This document shows, one piece after another, positions 51,107 through 59,318 of a DNA stretch of 64,000 nucleotides. The notes under the pieces were generated by a model, which saw nothing but the letters and a program-made list of their open reading frames with translations, was not told where the DNA came from and ran no database searches. This DNA comes from DATJFH01 sp035495815 (GTDB lineage: Bacteria > Acidobacteriota > Terriglobia > Bryobacterales > Bryobacteraceae). Each line of letters begins with the position of its first letter. The stretch's first letter is position 1. Location of the stretch: positions 1 through 64,000 of the forward strand of contig DATJFH010000124.1 in NCBI GenBank assembly GCA_035495815.1, written 5' to 3'. The translations under genes were made by a program, and so were the position numbers.

Positions 51107-52249
51107 TCACCTCGGACGGTACTTGCGCAAAATTCGTTCCACGGCTTCGATCGGAATCGCCTCCACCGTGAGGCCTCCTGCCCCGGTGGTCGTGGTCGCC
51201 TTGAACAGCGAGTTGTAGATCGCCTCTTCGGTCGCCTCCACCGCGGCTTCGAACAGCGGCGTCATTTCATCCTCCGGAAAAGCCACCGTCGCGGACGTCT
51301 CCCCCGCCCCGTGGCGCACCCGCCGCGCTGCCGCGGTCGAAAACGCGATCACGTAATCTCCGCTGCCATGCGTCGACGGCGACCCGGTGCGCGCCACCCC
51401 CAGCATCCCCCGCCGCGCCATCCGCTTGAGCTGCCTGGCGTCCAGCGGCGCGTCTGTGGCCATCACGATCATCACCGACCCATCCCCGTTCTGTCCGGAA
51501 AAAATGTGGTTCTTCATCTCTTTTCCGACCGGCGCCCCGTCAATCGTCAGCACTCCGCCGAAATTGGATTGCACCAGCGCGCCGACCGTGTATCGCCTGC
51601 CCGCCGCCGTCGCTACGCGGGACGAAGTTCCGATCCCGCCCTTGAAGCCGAACGCCCGCGTCCCGGTTCCCGCGCCCACGCTCCCTTCTTCCACCGGACC
51701 GCCCGCGGCCGACGACAGCGCCCGGTCCACATGGCTCTTGGTCACGTGCATTCCGCGAATATCGTTGAGCCCGCCGTCGTTCGTCTCGCCCACGACGACG
51801 TTCACCGACCGCACCTGCTCGTTGCCTTTCTGCCGCAGCACCCATTCCGCCGCCGCCTCCCCCGCGCGCCAGACCGAGAGCGTGTTCGTCAGCACGATCG
51901 GCGATTCCAGCACGCCCAGCTCCTCGATCTGCGATCCCCCGATCAGCTTTCCGAACCCGTTCCCCGCATACACGGCTGCCGGCGACTTCTCGCGAAACAC
52001 GTTTCCGCCGTGCGGCAGAATAGCGGTAACACCCGTCCGAACGTTCTGCCCTTCCCGCAGCGTCAGATGTCCCACCAGAACTCCATCCACATCGGTAATC
52101 GCGTTCAGCCGGCCGGTGGGCAGCACCCCCGGCGCAACTCCCAGATCGCGCGCCCGCGGACGGTCCGCGGCCCTGTTCTGCGCGGTCGCGGCGGAGATCA
52201 GAAGCATGGCAAGAAGCAGCGCCCGGCGCTCGGATTTCCTCATTCGCAT
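51107..52249 (-). CDS. P1/DmpA family peptidase (S58), exported
   Basis: This 380-residue N-terminal nucleophile hydrolase has a signal peptide. The autocleavage site is QNGDG-SVMI (Gly257-Ser258), whose serine becomes the nucleophile. Other conserved marks are ITDVDGVLVGH, TAILPHGGN, GVLESPIVLTNTLSVW and GSVGAGTGTRAFGFKGGIGTSS. Relatives hydrolyse D- or beta-aminopeptides, so it may trim peptidoglycan or peptide products. It lies just upstream of, and divergent to, the EPS operon. Confidence 0.9.
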   Translation of the reverse strand: MRMRKSERRALLLAMLLISAATAQNRAADRPRARDLGVAPGVLPTGRLNAITDVDGVLVGHLTLREGQNVRTGVTAILPHGGNVFREKSPAAVYAGNGFGKLIGGSQIEELGVLESPIVLTNTLSVWRAGEAAAEWVLRQKGNEQVRSVNVVVGETNDGGLNDIRGMHVTKSHVDRALSSAAGGPVEEGSVGAGTGTRAFGFKGGIGTSSRVATAAGRRYTVGALVQSNFGGVLTIDGAPVGKEMKNHIFSGQNGDGSVMIVMATDAPLDARQLKRMARRGMLGVARTGSPSTHGSGDYVIAFSTAAARRVRHGAGETSATVAFPEDEMTPLFEAAVEATEEAIYNSLFKATTTTGAGGLTVEAIPIEAVERILRKYRPR

Positions 52250-52366
52250 CTCAGTATGACACCGGCGTGCCGGACAAAATTACACCGAATCATGAGAATT
52301 TTTCCTGCTTCGGCAACTACATTGCAGTTAACCAAAGTTCAGGGAGACACCAGTGGGACCCAAAGG

Positions 52367-52379
52367 GCGGTAGCCCGCG
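52367..52379 (+). promoter_or_regulatory. Ops-like antitermination element
   Basis: The stretch GGCGGTAGC at 52367-52375 is identical to the first nine bases of the enterobacterial ops element bound by RfaH; the next four bases (CCGC) differ from the consensus at two positions. It can form a small GGGC-GGTA-GCCC hairpin (52366-52377). It lies 26 bases before the start of the UpxY-type gene. Confidence 0.5.
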
Positions 52380-52400
52380 GACGGCGCCTGGTTAGAACAT

Positions 52401-52940
52401 ATGATGACGACGATCACAATGACGAGTCCGGCCCCCGCGCCGGCCTGCCTCGCGTGGTACGGTCTACGCACGAAATCGCGGTTCGAGAAAGTGGCGGCCG
52501 CGGCCCTGGCCGGCAAGGGTTACGAACACTATCTGCCTTGTCACCGCACCCGCCGTCAATGGTCCGACAGGCTGATCGAAATCGAGTCGCCGCTGTTTCC
52601 CGGATACGTCTTCTGCCGGCTTGACATCCACCAGCGGCTGCCGGTGTTGACGATTCCCGGAGTCGTCTCCGTGGTCGGCATCGGACGCACTCCGTCGCCT
52701 ATTCCCGACGTCGAAATCGCCGCCATCGAAACCGTGCTCGCATCCGGCCTGCTGTCCGAGCCCTGGCCGTATCTCCCGCAAGGCCGGCGGATACGGATCG
52801 AGAAGGGTTCGCTCAGCGGAGTCGAGGGCGTGGTGGTCGAACATCGAAAGTCCGAATGGCGGCTGGTGGTCTCCATCAACATCCTGCAGCGCTCTGTCGC
52901 GGTCGAGCTCGACCGGGAGTGGGTCGCTCCGATTCAGTGA
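52401..52940 (+). CDS. UpxY/RfaH-type NusG-like transcription antiterminator
   Basis: This 179-residue protein has an NGN domain (WYGLRTKSRFEKVAAAALAGKGYEHYLP, then PLFPGYVFCRLD) and a KOW domain (GRRIRIEKGSLSGVEGVVVEHRK, VSINILQRSVAVELDREWV). It is the first gene of the polysaccharide operon, the place of UpxY proteins, which bind RNA polymerase in the leader and allow long capsule operons to be read through. Starts at 52401 or 52419 are both possible; neither has a strong ribosome site. The upstream 150 bases hold the ops-like element and no clear -35/-10 pair. Confidence 0.86.
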   Translation: MMTTITMTSPAPAPACLAWYGLRTKSRFEKVAAAALAGKGYEHYLPCHRTRRQWSDRLIEIESPLFPGYVFCRLDIHQRLPVLTIPGVVSVVGIGRTPSPIPDVEIAAIETVLASGLLSEPWPYLPQGRRIRIEKGSLSGVEGVVVEHRKSEWRLVVSINILQRSVAVELDREWVAPIQ

Positions 52941-52954
52941 CTGTCCCCAATTCC

Positions 52955-53893
52955 ATGACTCGCCGCGCGGGATTTCTCGACATGCTCCTGGCTGCCGCCT
53001 GTCTTGCCGCCGGCGCCGGTCCTGCGGGCCAGTATGTGCTCGGCCCCGACGACCAGATCACGATTCAGGCGCCGGACATCGAGGAGATCTCGGGCAAGCC
53101 CGTCCGGGTGGACCGCCAGGGAATGATCCACCTGCCCCTGGCCGGCGCGGTTCCCGCCGCCGGACTCACCGCGGCGCAGCTTCAGGTCCGGCTCAAGGAG
53201 GCCTTCACGAAGTATCTCCGCCATCCCGATATCACGGTCGCGGTCACCGAATACCGCAGCCAGCCTGTTTCCGTGCTCGGCGCGGTGCAGAATCCCGGTA
53301 TCCATCAATTACAGGGAAACAAGGATCTGCTTGCCGTCCTCTCGCTGGCCGGCGGCCTTCGCCAGGACGCCGGGGCCACGCTCCGGATAACCAGGAAGCT
53401 CGAGTGGGGACGCCTGCCCCTGCCCGCGGCGGCGGACGATTCCAGCGGTCAGTACAGCGTGGCTTCGCTCCATATCCGCGGAATCATGGCGGCCTCGAGT
53501 CCCGCGGACAACATTCCGATTCTGCCCGGGGACGTGATCACCGTTCCCCGGGCGGATCTGATCTACGCCGTGGGCGCGGTGCGCAAGGCCGGCGGCTTTG
53601 TCCTCGGCGAGCACGAAACCATCTCCGCGCTTCAAGCCGTCGCTCTGGCCGAAGGTCTGGAGCGGACCGCGGCGTCCCAAAACGCCCGGATCCTTCGCGC
53701 GTCGGAGGGTTCCGCAGCCCGGCTCGAGATTCCGGTCGATATACGCAAGATCCTCGAAGGAACCGCCGCCGACGTGCCGCTGCGGGCCGACGACATCCTC
53801 TTCGTTCCCACCAGCGGCTTCAAGAACGTCGCGCTGCGCACTTTCGAAGCGGCCGTCCAGATCGGCACCGGCGTCGCCATTTACCGTCACTAG
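52955..53893 (+). CDS. Wza-like polysaccharide export outer-membrane protein
   Basis: The gene starts at ATG 52955 (MTRRAGFLDMLLAAACLA), or at GTG 52937 that overlaps the upstream stop by 4 bases. The protein has about 312 residues with a signal peptide. The poly-export domain (GQYVLGPDDQITIQAPDIEEI, GMIHLPLAGAVPAAGL) is followed by two SLBB-like segments (VSVLGAVQNPGIHQLQG, IYAVGAVRKAGGFVLGEHETISALQA). It forms the periplasm-spanning export channel with the Wzc-type protein. It has no obvious lipobox. Confidence 0.88.
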   Translation: MTRRAGFLDMLLAAACLAAGAGPAGQYVLGPDDQITIQAPDIEEISGKPVRVDRQGMIHLPLAGAVPAAGLTAAQLQVRLKEAFTKYLRHPDITVAVTEYRSQPVSVLGAVQNPGIHQLQGNKDLLAVLSLAGGLRQDAGATLRITRKLEWGRLPLPAAADDSSGQYSVASLHIRGIMAASSPADNIPILPGDVITVPRADLIYAVGAVRKAGGFVLGEHETISALQAVALAEGLERTAASQNARILRASEGSAARLEIPVDIRKILEGTAADVPLRADDILFVPTSGFKNVALRTFEAAVQIGTGVAIYRH

Positions 53894-53951
53894 CGATTTA
53901 CCGTCACCTGAAGTCCCCCGGTCCCGAGTGGCGCATCCTCAATCCTGAATC

Positions 53952-56174
53952 ATGCCCGCCGAAAATCAGACGAAGGGTCCCGAATCCGGCGGTCAGCCGC
54001 CGGCCGACTTCTGGCGCATCCTCCGCCGGCGCAAGGGCGCCCTGGTTCTGTTCGGCGCCGCGGGGACACTGGCGGGCGTGCTCTGTATGCTGCCTCAGAC
54101 GCCCCTCTATCAGGCCCGAACGTCGCTCGAAATCGTCGGTCTCAACGAGAATTTCCTCAATACCAAGCAGGTCAGGCCCCTCGCCGAGCCGGGCGCCGTT
54201 TCCGATGCGGCCGACCTGCAGACCCAGATCCGGATCCTGCTCAGCGATTCGCTGCTGCGCCGTGTCCTCGACAAGTTGCGCCCCGGCGCCCTCCCCGCCC
54301 TCGGCGCACCGGGTCTGTTTGCCGCCTGGCGCCGGCTCTTCCACATCGACGATACGGCCCCGGCCGGCTCCCGCGCCGCGGCGCTGCTCGAAGCGCAAAG
54401 CGGCATCCGCGTCCGCTCCGCCGGGTCGAGCCGGATCCTCGAGATCAGCGCCGATTCGCCCGACCCGGGGCGTGCCGCCGACCTGGCGAATACCCTGGCC
54501 GGCGAGTTCATCGCGCAGAATCTCGAAGCCCGCTCGAAAGCCACCCGGGACACCAACCGCCTGCTCAACGGCCAGCTCGAAGAGATGCGCCGCAAGCTCG
54601 AGCAGGCCGAGCAGCGTCTGCAGGCTTACGCCAAGCAATCCGGCCTGATGTTCACCAGCGACGATGTCAGCGTCGCGCAGGACGAGCTGGGCCGGATGAA
54701 GGAGGCCCTGTCCATCGCCGAGACCGACCGCATCACCCGTCAGTCGCGATATGAAATGGCGCTGGCCAGCCCGCCGGAGACGCTTCCCGACGTCCTCAAC
54801 GATCAGTCCCTGCGCGACTATCGCGCCCGCCGCGCCGATCTTCGCCGCCAGCTCGCGGATCTGGATCCGACCTACACGCCCGAACATCCCAAAGTCATTC
54901 GCGCGCAGGCCCAGCTGGCAGCCACCGAGTCGGCTCTCGAGCGCGAGCGCGCCGACATCCTGAAGCGGATCGAAAACGAGTACCAGGAAGCCAGGCGGAA
55001 AGCGCTGCTGCTGGCGAACGCCTACCACGAGCAGGCGCGGCTCGCGGCGAAAGAATCGGAAGCCATCATCCGCTACAACATCCTCAAGCGGGAAGCCGAC
55101 TCCGCCCGCCAGCTCTATGACACCCTGCTCCAGCAGATGAAACAATCCGACATCGCGGCGGCTACCCGCTCCGGCAACATCCGCGTGATCGATGAAGCGC
55201 GTGTTCCCGCGTCCCCCTACAAGCCCGACCGCCTGCTCGGGGCCGCCGCCGGACTTCTTATCGGCCTGATGGCGGGCGTCGTGGTTCTGGTCATGCGCGA
55301 CCGCGGCGACCGCAGCATCCGCCAGCCGGGAGACGCATCCTTTTTCCTGAACCTGCCCGAACTGGGCGTCATTCCCTCGGGCAACGGACACGCGGCTCGG
55401 CGGCTGGCCCGCCTGCTCCCTTTCAACGGCGCCGGAAGGCAGGCCGGCGGCATCGAGCTCGTCACCTGGCTCAAAAAACCGTCGCTGATCTCCGAATCGT
55501 TCCGCTCCACGCTGCTCTCCATTCTTTTCGCCAACGGCGGCCGGCAGGCGCAAACGCTGGTCATCGCCAGCGGAGAACCGTCGGAGGGGAAATCCACCGT
55601 GGCCAGCAACCTGGCGCTGGCATTGGCCGAAACCGGTAAAAAGGTCCTCCTCATCGACGCCGACCTGCGCCGTCCGAAGCTTCATGAGATCTTCGGCCTG
55701 TCGAACGAGCACGGGCTCAGCGACATTCTCTCCGGCGCGCCGCTCAACGGCGCCGGCAGCCCCCTCGGCCTGATCCGCGCCACCCGGGCGCCCGGCGTTT
55801 TTCTGCTCACCAGTGGACCGGACGCCGCGCCGGCCCCGCTGTTCCACGGCCCGCGCATGCCGGACCTCCTGCGGCGGCTGCGCAAGGACTACGCCGCCAT
55901 CCTCATCGACACGCCCCCCATGCTCCAGCTTCCCGACGCCCGTCTGCTCGGCAGCATGGCCGACCAGGTGATCCTGGTAGCCCGCTGCGGCAGGACCAGC
56001 CGGGATTCGCTGCTGGCCGTCCGGCGCCGCTTCTCGGAGGACGGCGCGAGCGTCCTCGGGACCGTTCTCAACGACTGGGACCCCGCCTCCGCGCCGTACG
56101 CGCCGAACGGCCACCTGCAGGGCGCCTACAAGAGTTTTCGGAAACATTACGCCTCGCGAGGAGCGCACGCATGA
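53952..56174 (+). CDS. Wzc-like polysaccharide co-polymerase and tyrosine kinase
   Basis: This 740-residue protein has a Wzz domain between membrane helices near 28-50 and 425-450 (LLGAAAGLLIGLMAGVVVLV). A long periplasmic coiled coil lies between. The cytoplasmic BY-kinase follows, with Walker A SGEPSEGKST (near 540), LLIDADLRRPKLHE and AAILIDTPP. The C-terminus has only a few tyrosines (APYAPN, GAYKS, KHYA) for autophosphorylation. It controls chain length and drives export through the Wza channel. The epimerase gene overlaps its stop (ATGA). Confidence 0.9.
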   Translation: MPAENQTKGPESGGQPPADFWRILRRRKGALVLFGAAGTLAGVLCMLPQTPLYQARTSLEIVGLNENFLNTKQVRPLAEPGAVSDAADLQTQIRILLSDSLLRRVLDKLRPGALPALGAPGLFAAWRRLFHIDDTAPAGSRAAALLEAQSGIRVRSAGSSRILEISADSPDPGRAADLANTLAGEFIAQNLEARSKATRDTNRLLNGQLEEMRRKLEQAEQRLQAYAKQSGLMFTSDDVSVAQDELGRMKEALSIAETDRITRQSRYEMALASPPETLPDVLNDQSLRDYRARRADLRRQLADLDPTYTPEHPKVIRAQAQLAATESALERERADILKRIENEYQEARRKALLLANAYHEQARLAAKESEAIIRYNILKREADSARQLYDTLLQQMKQSDIAAATRSGNIRVIDEARVPASPYKPDRLLGAAAGLLIGLMAGVVVLVMRDRGDRSIRQPGDASFFLNLPELGVIPSGNGHAARRLARLLPFNGAGRQAGGIELVTWLKKPSLISESFRSTLLSILFANGGRQAQTLVIASGEPSEGKSTVASNLALALAETGKKVLLIDADLRRPKLHEIFGLSNEHGLSDILSGAPLNGAGSPLGLIRATRAPGVFLLTSGPDAAPAPLFHGPRMPDLLRRLRKDYAAILIDTPPMLQLPDARLLGSMADQVILVARCGRTSRDSLLAVRRRFSEDGASVLGTVLNDWDPASAPYAPNGHLQGAYKSFRKHYASRGAHA

Positions 56175-57181
56175 CACCTTCTAAACTTCACGACGAACAT
56201 TTTCTGGTCACCGGCGCCGCCGGGTTCATCGGCTCGGCGGTGGCGACCCTGCTGCTCGAGCGCGGCGCCCGCGTGACCGGCGTCGACAACCTCTGCGCCA
56301 CCTACGACGTCCGCCTCAAGCTCCTGCGGCTCGAGCGCCTTCTCAAGCGGCCGGGCTTCGCCTTCCGCTGTCTCGACGTCGAGGATTTCGACGCCCTCAG
56401 GCAGATCGGGGTCCCGGGCGGCGGCCGGCCCTACGACGGCATCTTCCATCTGGCCGCCCGCGCCGGCGTGAGGACTTCCACGCTCAACCCCTGGGTCTAT
56501 GTGCGCACCAATATCATCGGGACGCTCAACATCCTCGAGCTGGCGCGCGAAAACGGAGTCCCGCACCTGGTGGTCGCCTCCAGCTCCAGCGTGTACGGGA
56601 ACGGCGGCGAGGGAGCCTCCTCCGAATCGGGCGCCGCCGATGAGCCGCTTTCCCCATACGCCGCCACCAAGAAGGGCGCCGAGGCCATCTGCCACAGCTA
56701 TCACCACCTGTTCGGCCTCAACATCTCGCTGCTGCGCTACTTCACCGTCTACGGACCCTACGGACGGCCCGACATGGCGCTGTTCCGATTCGTGCACTGG
56801 ATCTCCACCGGTCAGCCGGTGGTGATCTACGGGGACGGCCTGCAGCAGCGCGATTTTACCTACATTGCCGACATCGCGCGGGGCACGGTAGCCGCCGTCC
56901 GCCTGCCCGGCTTCCACATCCTCAACCTGGGATCGGACCATCCCGTCCAGGTGCTCGAAGCCGTCCACAAGATCGAGGCGGCGCTCGGCAAGAGCGGCAG
57001 GCTGGATTTCCGGCCGGCTCACGGGGCGGACGTCGCCCGCACCTGGGCGGAGATCGGGAAAGCTCGTCAGCTGTTGCGCTGGCGCCCGGAAACGCCCTTC
57101 GATTCCGGCATCGAGCGCTTGACCCGCTGGTACACCCAGCATCGGACGGCCCTGGCAGGGCTCGAGTACGCTTCCGAATGA
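56171..57181 (+). CDS. NAD-dependent sugar epimerase (UDP-glucuronate/UDP-glucose 4-epimerase type)
   Basis: This 336-residue extended SDR has the NAD site GAAGFIGS (15-22), the TSNP-like loop TLNPWVYVRTNIIGTLNIL, serine in ASSSSVYG and the catalytic Tyr163-x3-Lys167 (PYAATKK). The short GalE/CapI-like product fits UDP-glucuronate or UDP-glucose 4-epimerases. It likely supplies an epimerised nucleotide sugar for the repeat unit. Both ends are coupled by ATGA overlaps. Confidence 0.88.
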   Translation: MTPSKLHDEHFLVTGAAGFIGSAVATLLLERGARVTGVDNLCATYDVRLKLLRLERLLKRPGFAFRCLDVEDFDALRQIGVPGGGRPYDGIFHLAARAGVRTSTLNPWVYVRTNIIGTLNILELARENGVPHLVVASSSSVYGNGGEGASSESGAADEPLSPYAATKKGAEAICHSYHHLFGLNISLLRYFTVYGPYGRPDMALFRFVHWISTGQPVVIYGDGLQQRDFTYIADIARGTVAAVRLPGFHILNLGSDHPVQVLEAVHKIEAALGKSGRLDFRPAHGADVARTWAEIGKARQLLRWRPETPFDSGIERLTRWYTQHRTALAGLEYASE

Positions 57182-58278
57182 CTACCCCGGTTCAGACCTC
57201 GGGCGCCCGTGTCGTATTCACCGGCCAGCACTGGCCGGGCTCGAACTCGCTCTATATCGCCCGCGCCTTCGAGCAGTCCGGCGCCACCGTGCGCTTTCTC
57301 GACGACACGGGGCTGTTTCCGGAATGGCGCGGAAAGTTCAACCGCGGCATTCGACGGCTGCTGCTCAAGCCCGTCATCGAGCCGGAGTGGAACCGTCAGC
57401 TGCTGGCCCTGGTCGCGCGCCTGCAGCCGCACCTGGTGTACATCACCAACGCCGATTTCTGTTATCGAAAAACGCTGCAGACCATCCGCGGCGCGGGTAT
57501 TCCCGTCATGTGCTTCTATCACGACGTCCCCTGGAAGAACCGGCCCGGCAGCCGCTTCAGCGAATGCCTCGACCTGTTCGACCTGGTGGCCACCACCCGG
57601 CGCTGGCACCAGGCCCAGTTCACCGCCGCCGGCGCCCGGGAGGTGGCCGTGGTGCGCTTCGGCTTCGACCCCGCCGTGCACCGCCCGCTAACTCCGGCCG
57701 GGCAGGACAGGATCTATTACGGCGCCGACGCCGCCCTCATCGCCTCCTATGCCGGGCAGAGAAAGCAGGACCTGGAGCGGCTGCTGTCGGACGCTTCCGG
57801 CTTCCGCCTGGACATCTGGGGCAATCTCTGGAACCATCTCCCCGCCTCCTCGCCGGCGCGCTCGAGCTGGCGCGGCCGCGACGTGCACGAGCAGGAGATC
57901 CCGGTCATTTACGCCTGCTCCCGGGTTGCGCTGCACTGGGTCCGCTGGGAGCGGGAAGACTCCGACCCCGCCATGCGAATCGGCGACCAGCACAACAGCC
58001 GGACGTTTCAGATTGCCGCCTGCGGAGGAGCCCTCATGCTGGCCCAGCGTACCGAAGAGCATCAGGCCTTCTTCCGTGAAGACCAGGAGGCGGTCTTTTT
58101 CTCGGACGCCCGGGAACTGCGCGACAAACTCGCCTGGTGGCTCGACCCGTCCCGCGAGGAGCGCCGCCGCGCCGTGGCTTCGGCCGCGCGCCTCCGCTGC
58201 CTCGCGGAAGATTACTCGTATGGACCCGTGGTTCGCCGCTTCCTCACCCACTTCAACCTTCCGGTGGCCTGCCTATGA
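57178..58278 (+). CDS. CgeB-like (DUF3880) glycosyltransferase
   Basis: This 366-residue protein has the CgeB/DUF3880 architecture: a Rossmann-like N-terminal domain with LQPHLVYITNADFC and PVMCFYHDVPWK. A C-terminal donor domain contains VALHWVRWEREDSDPAMRIGDQHNSRTFQIAACGGALMLAQ. Such GT-B enzymes add one sugar during exopolysaccharide or spore-coat synthesis. Donor and acceptor are unknown. It overlaps both neighbours by 4 bases. Confidence 0.8.
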   Translation: MTTPVQTSGARVVFTGQHWPGSNSLYIARAFEQSGATVRFLDDTGLFPEWRGKFNRGIRRLLLKPVIEPEWNRQLLALVARLQPHLVYITNADFCYRKTLQTIRGAGIPVMCFYHDVPWKNRPGSRFSECLDLFDLVATTRRWHQAQFTAAGAREVAVVRFGFDPAVHRPLTPAGQDRIYYGADAALIASYAGQRKQDLERLLSDASGFRLDIWGNLWNHLPASSPARSSWRGRDVHEQEIPVIYACSRVALHWVRWEREDSDPAMRIGDQHNSRTFQIAACGGALMLAQRTEEHQAFFREDQEAVFFSDARELRDKLAWWLDPSREERRRAVASAARLRCLAEDYSYGPVVRRFLTHFNLPVACL

Positions 58279-59318
58279 ACAATCTCACCGCCGGCCGCGC
58301 GGCTTACGCGGCCTTCTTTCGCGGCAGGCGCATCCTGGTGACCGGCGGCACGGGCAGCTTCGGCCGCCAGATCGTCACCGAGCTGCTCGCCCTGTCCGCC
58401 GGCCGGATCGTCATCTACAGCCGCGACGAGAAGAAGCAGTACGACATGCAGGATCAGTACGCGGGCGAGTCCCGGCTGCGCTTCGTGATCGGCGACGTGC
58501 GGGACTTCGGCGCCCTGTCGCAGGCCATGCGCGGCATGGACATCGTCTATCATGCCGCCGCCTTGAAGCAGGTCCCGAATTGCGAGCGCTATCCGATGGA
58601 GGCGGTTCTCACCAACGTCGTGGGCGCGGAGAATGTCCGCCGCGCGGCCATCGCGCACCAGGTCTCCATGGTCGTTTCGGTGAGCACCGACAAAGCCGTC
58701 AAGCCCGTCAACGTCATGGGGATGACCAAGGCCCTCTCCGAAAAAGTTCTGCTGGCCGAAGGCGCCGAGGAGGGCCCCACCCGCTTCGTCATGGTCCGCT
58801 ACGGCAATGTTATCGGCAGTAGGGGCAGCGTCGTGCCGCTGTTCCGGCAGCGCATCGCCGACGGCCGGCCGCTGCCCGTGACCAATCCCGAGATGACGCG
58901 CTTCCTGCTCACTCTTCCGGAAGCAATCGACCTGGTGTTTCATGCCACCGTTCACGGGCTCGGCGGACACCTCTACGTCCGGCGCATGCCGGCCTGCACC
59001 GTGCTGGGCCTCGCGCAGGCCATGGCGAAATGCTGCGCCGGCAGTCCGGACTACCCCATCCAGATTTCCGGCGTCCGTCCCGGCGAGAAGATTCACGAGA
59101 CCCTGGTTTCGGAAGAGGAGATGATCCGCGCCGAGGAGTCGCCCTGGTATTACGACATCCATCCGGTAGGAACCGCGGTCGGCGCCGAGCGACGCTCCAG
59201 CGGATTCCACGAGTACCGCTCCGACAACACCGAGCGGATCACTGAAGCCGCCCTGATTCTGCTGCTGGTGCGCGGCGGCTGGTCGCGGCGCGAAAGGTTC
59301 TACCCGGCGGCCTCATGA
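58275..59318 (+). CDS. WbpM/FlaA1-type UDP-sugar 4,6-dehydratase
   Basis: The 347-residue SDR starts at ATG 58275 inside the previous stop. NAD site GGTGSFG (24-30), VIYSRDEKKQYDM and the family marker HAAALKQVPNCERYP are present. In the catalytic motif NVMGMTKALSEK a methionine takes the place of the usual tyrosine (M-x3-K), as in WbpM-type dehydratases. It makes 4-keto-6-deoxy UDP-sugars, precursors of deoxyamino sugars. No matching aminotransferase is in the window. Confidence 0.85.
   Translation: MNNLTAGRAAYAAFFRGRRILVTGGTGSFGRQIVTELLALSAGRIVIYSRDEKKQYDMQDQYAGESRLRFVIGDVRDFGALSQAMRGMDIVYHAAALKQVPNCERYPMEAVLTNVVGAENVRRAAIAHQVSMVVSVSTDKAVKPVNVMGMTKALSEKVLLAEGAEEGPTRFVMVRYGNVIGSRGSVVPLFRQRIADGRPLPVTNPEMTRFLLTLPEAIDLVFHATVHGLGGHLYVRRMPACTVLGLAQAMAKCCAGSPDYPIQISGVRPGEKIHETLVSEEEMIRAEESPWYYDIHPVGTAVGAERRSSGFHEYRSDNTERITEAALILLLVRGGWSRRERFYPAAS

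Noticed and set aside
53904..56177. 757-codon minus-strand frame opposite the Wzc-like gene
   Set aside because: Gly/Ala/Val/Arg-rich shadow frame; the plus-strand gene has all kinase motifs.
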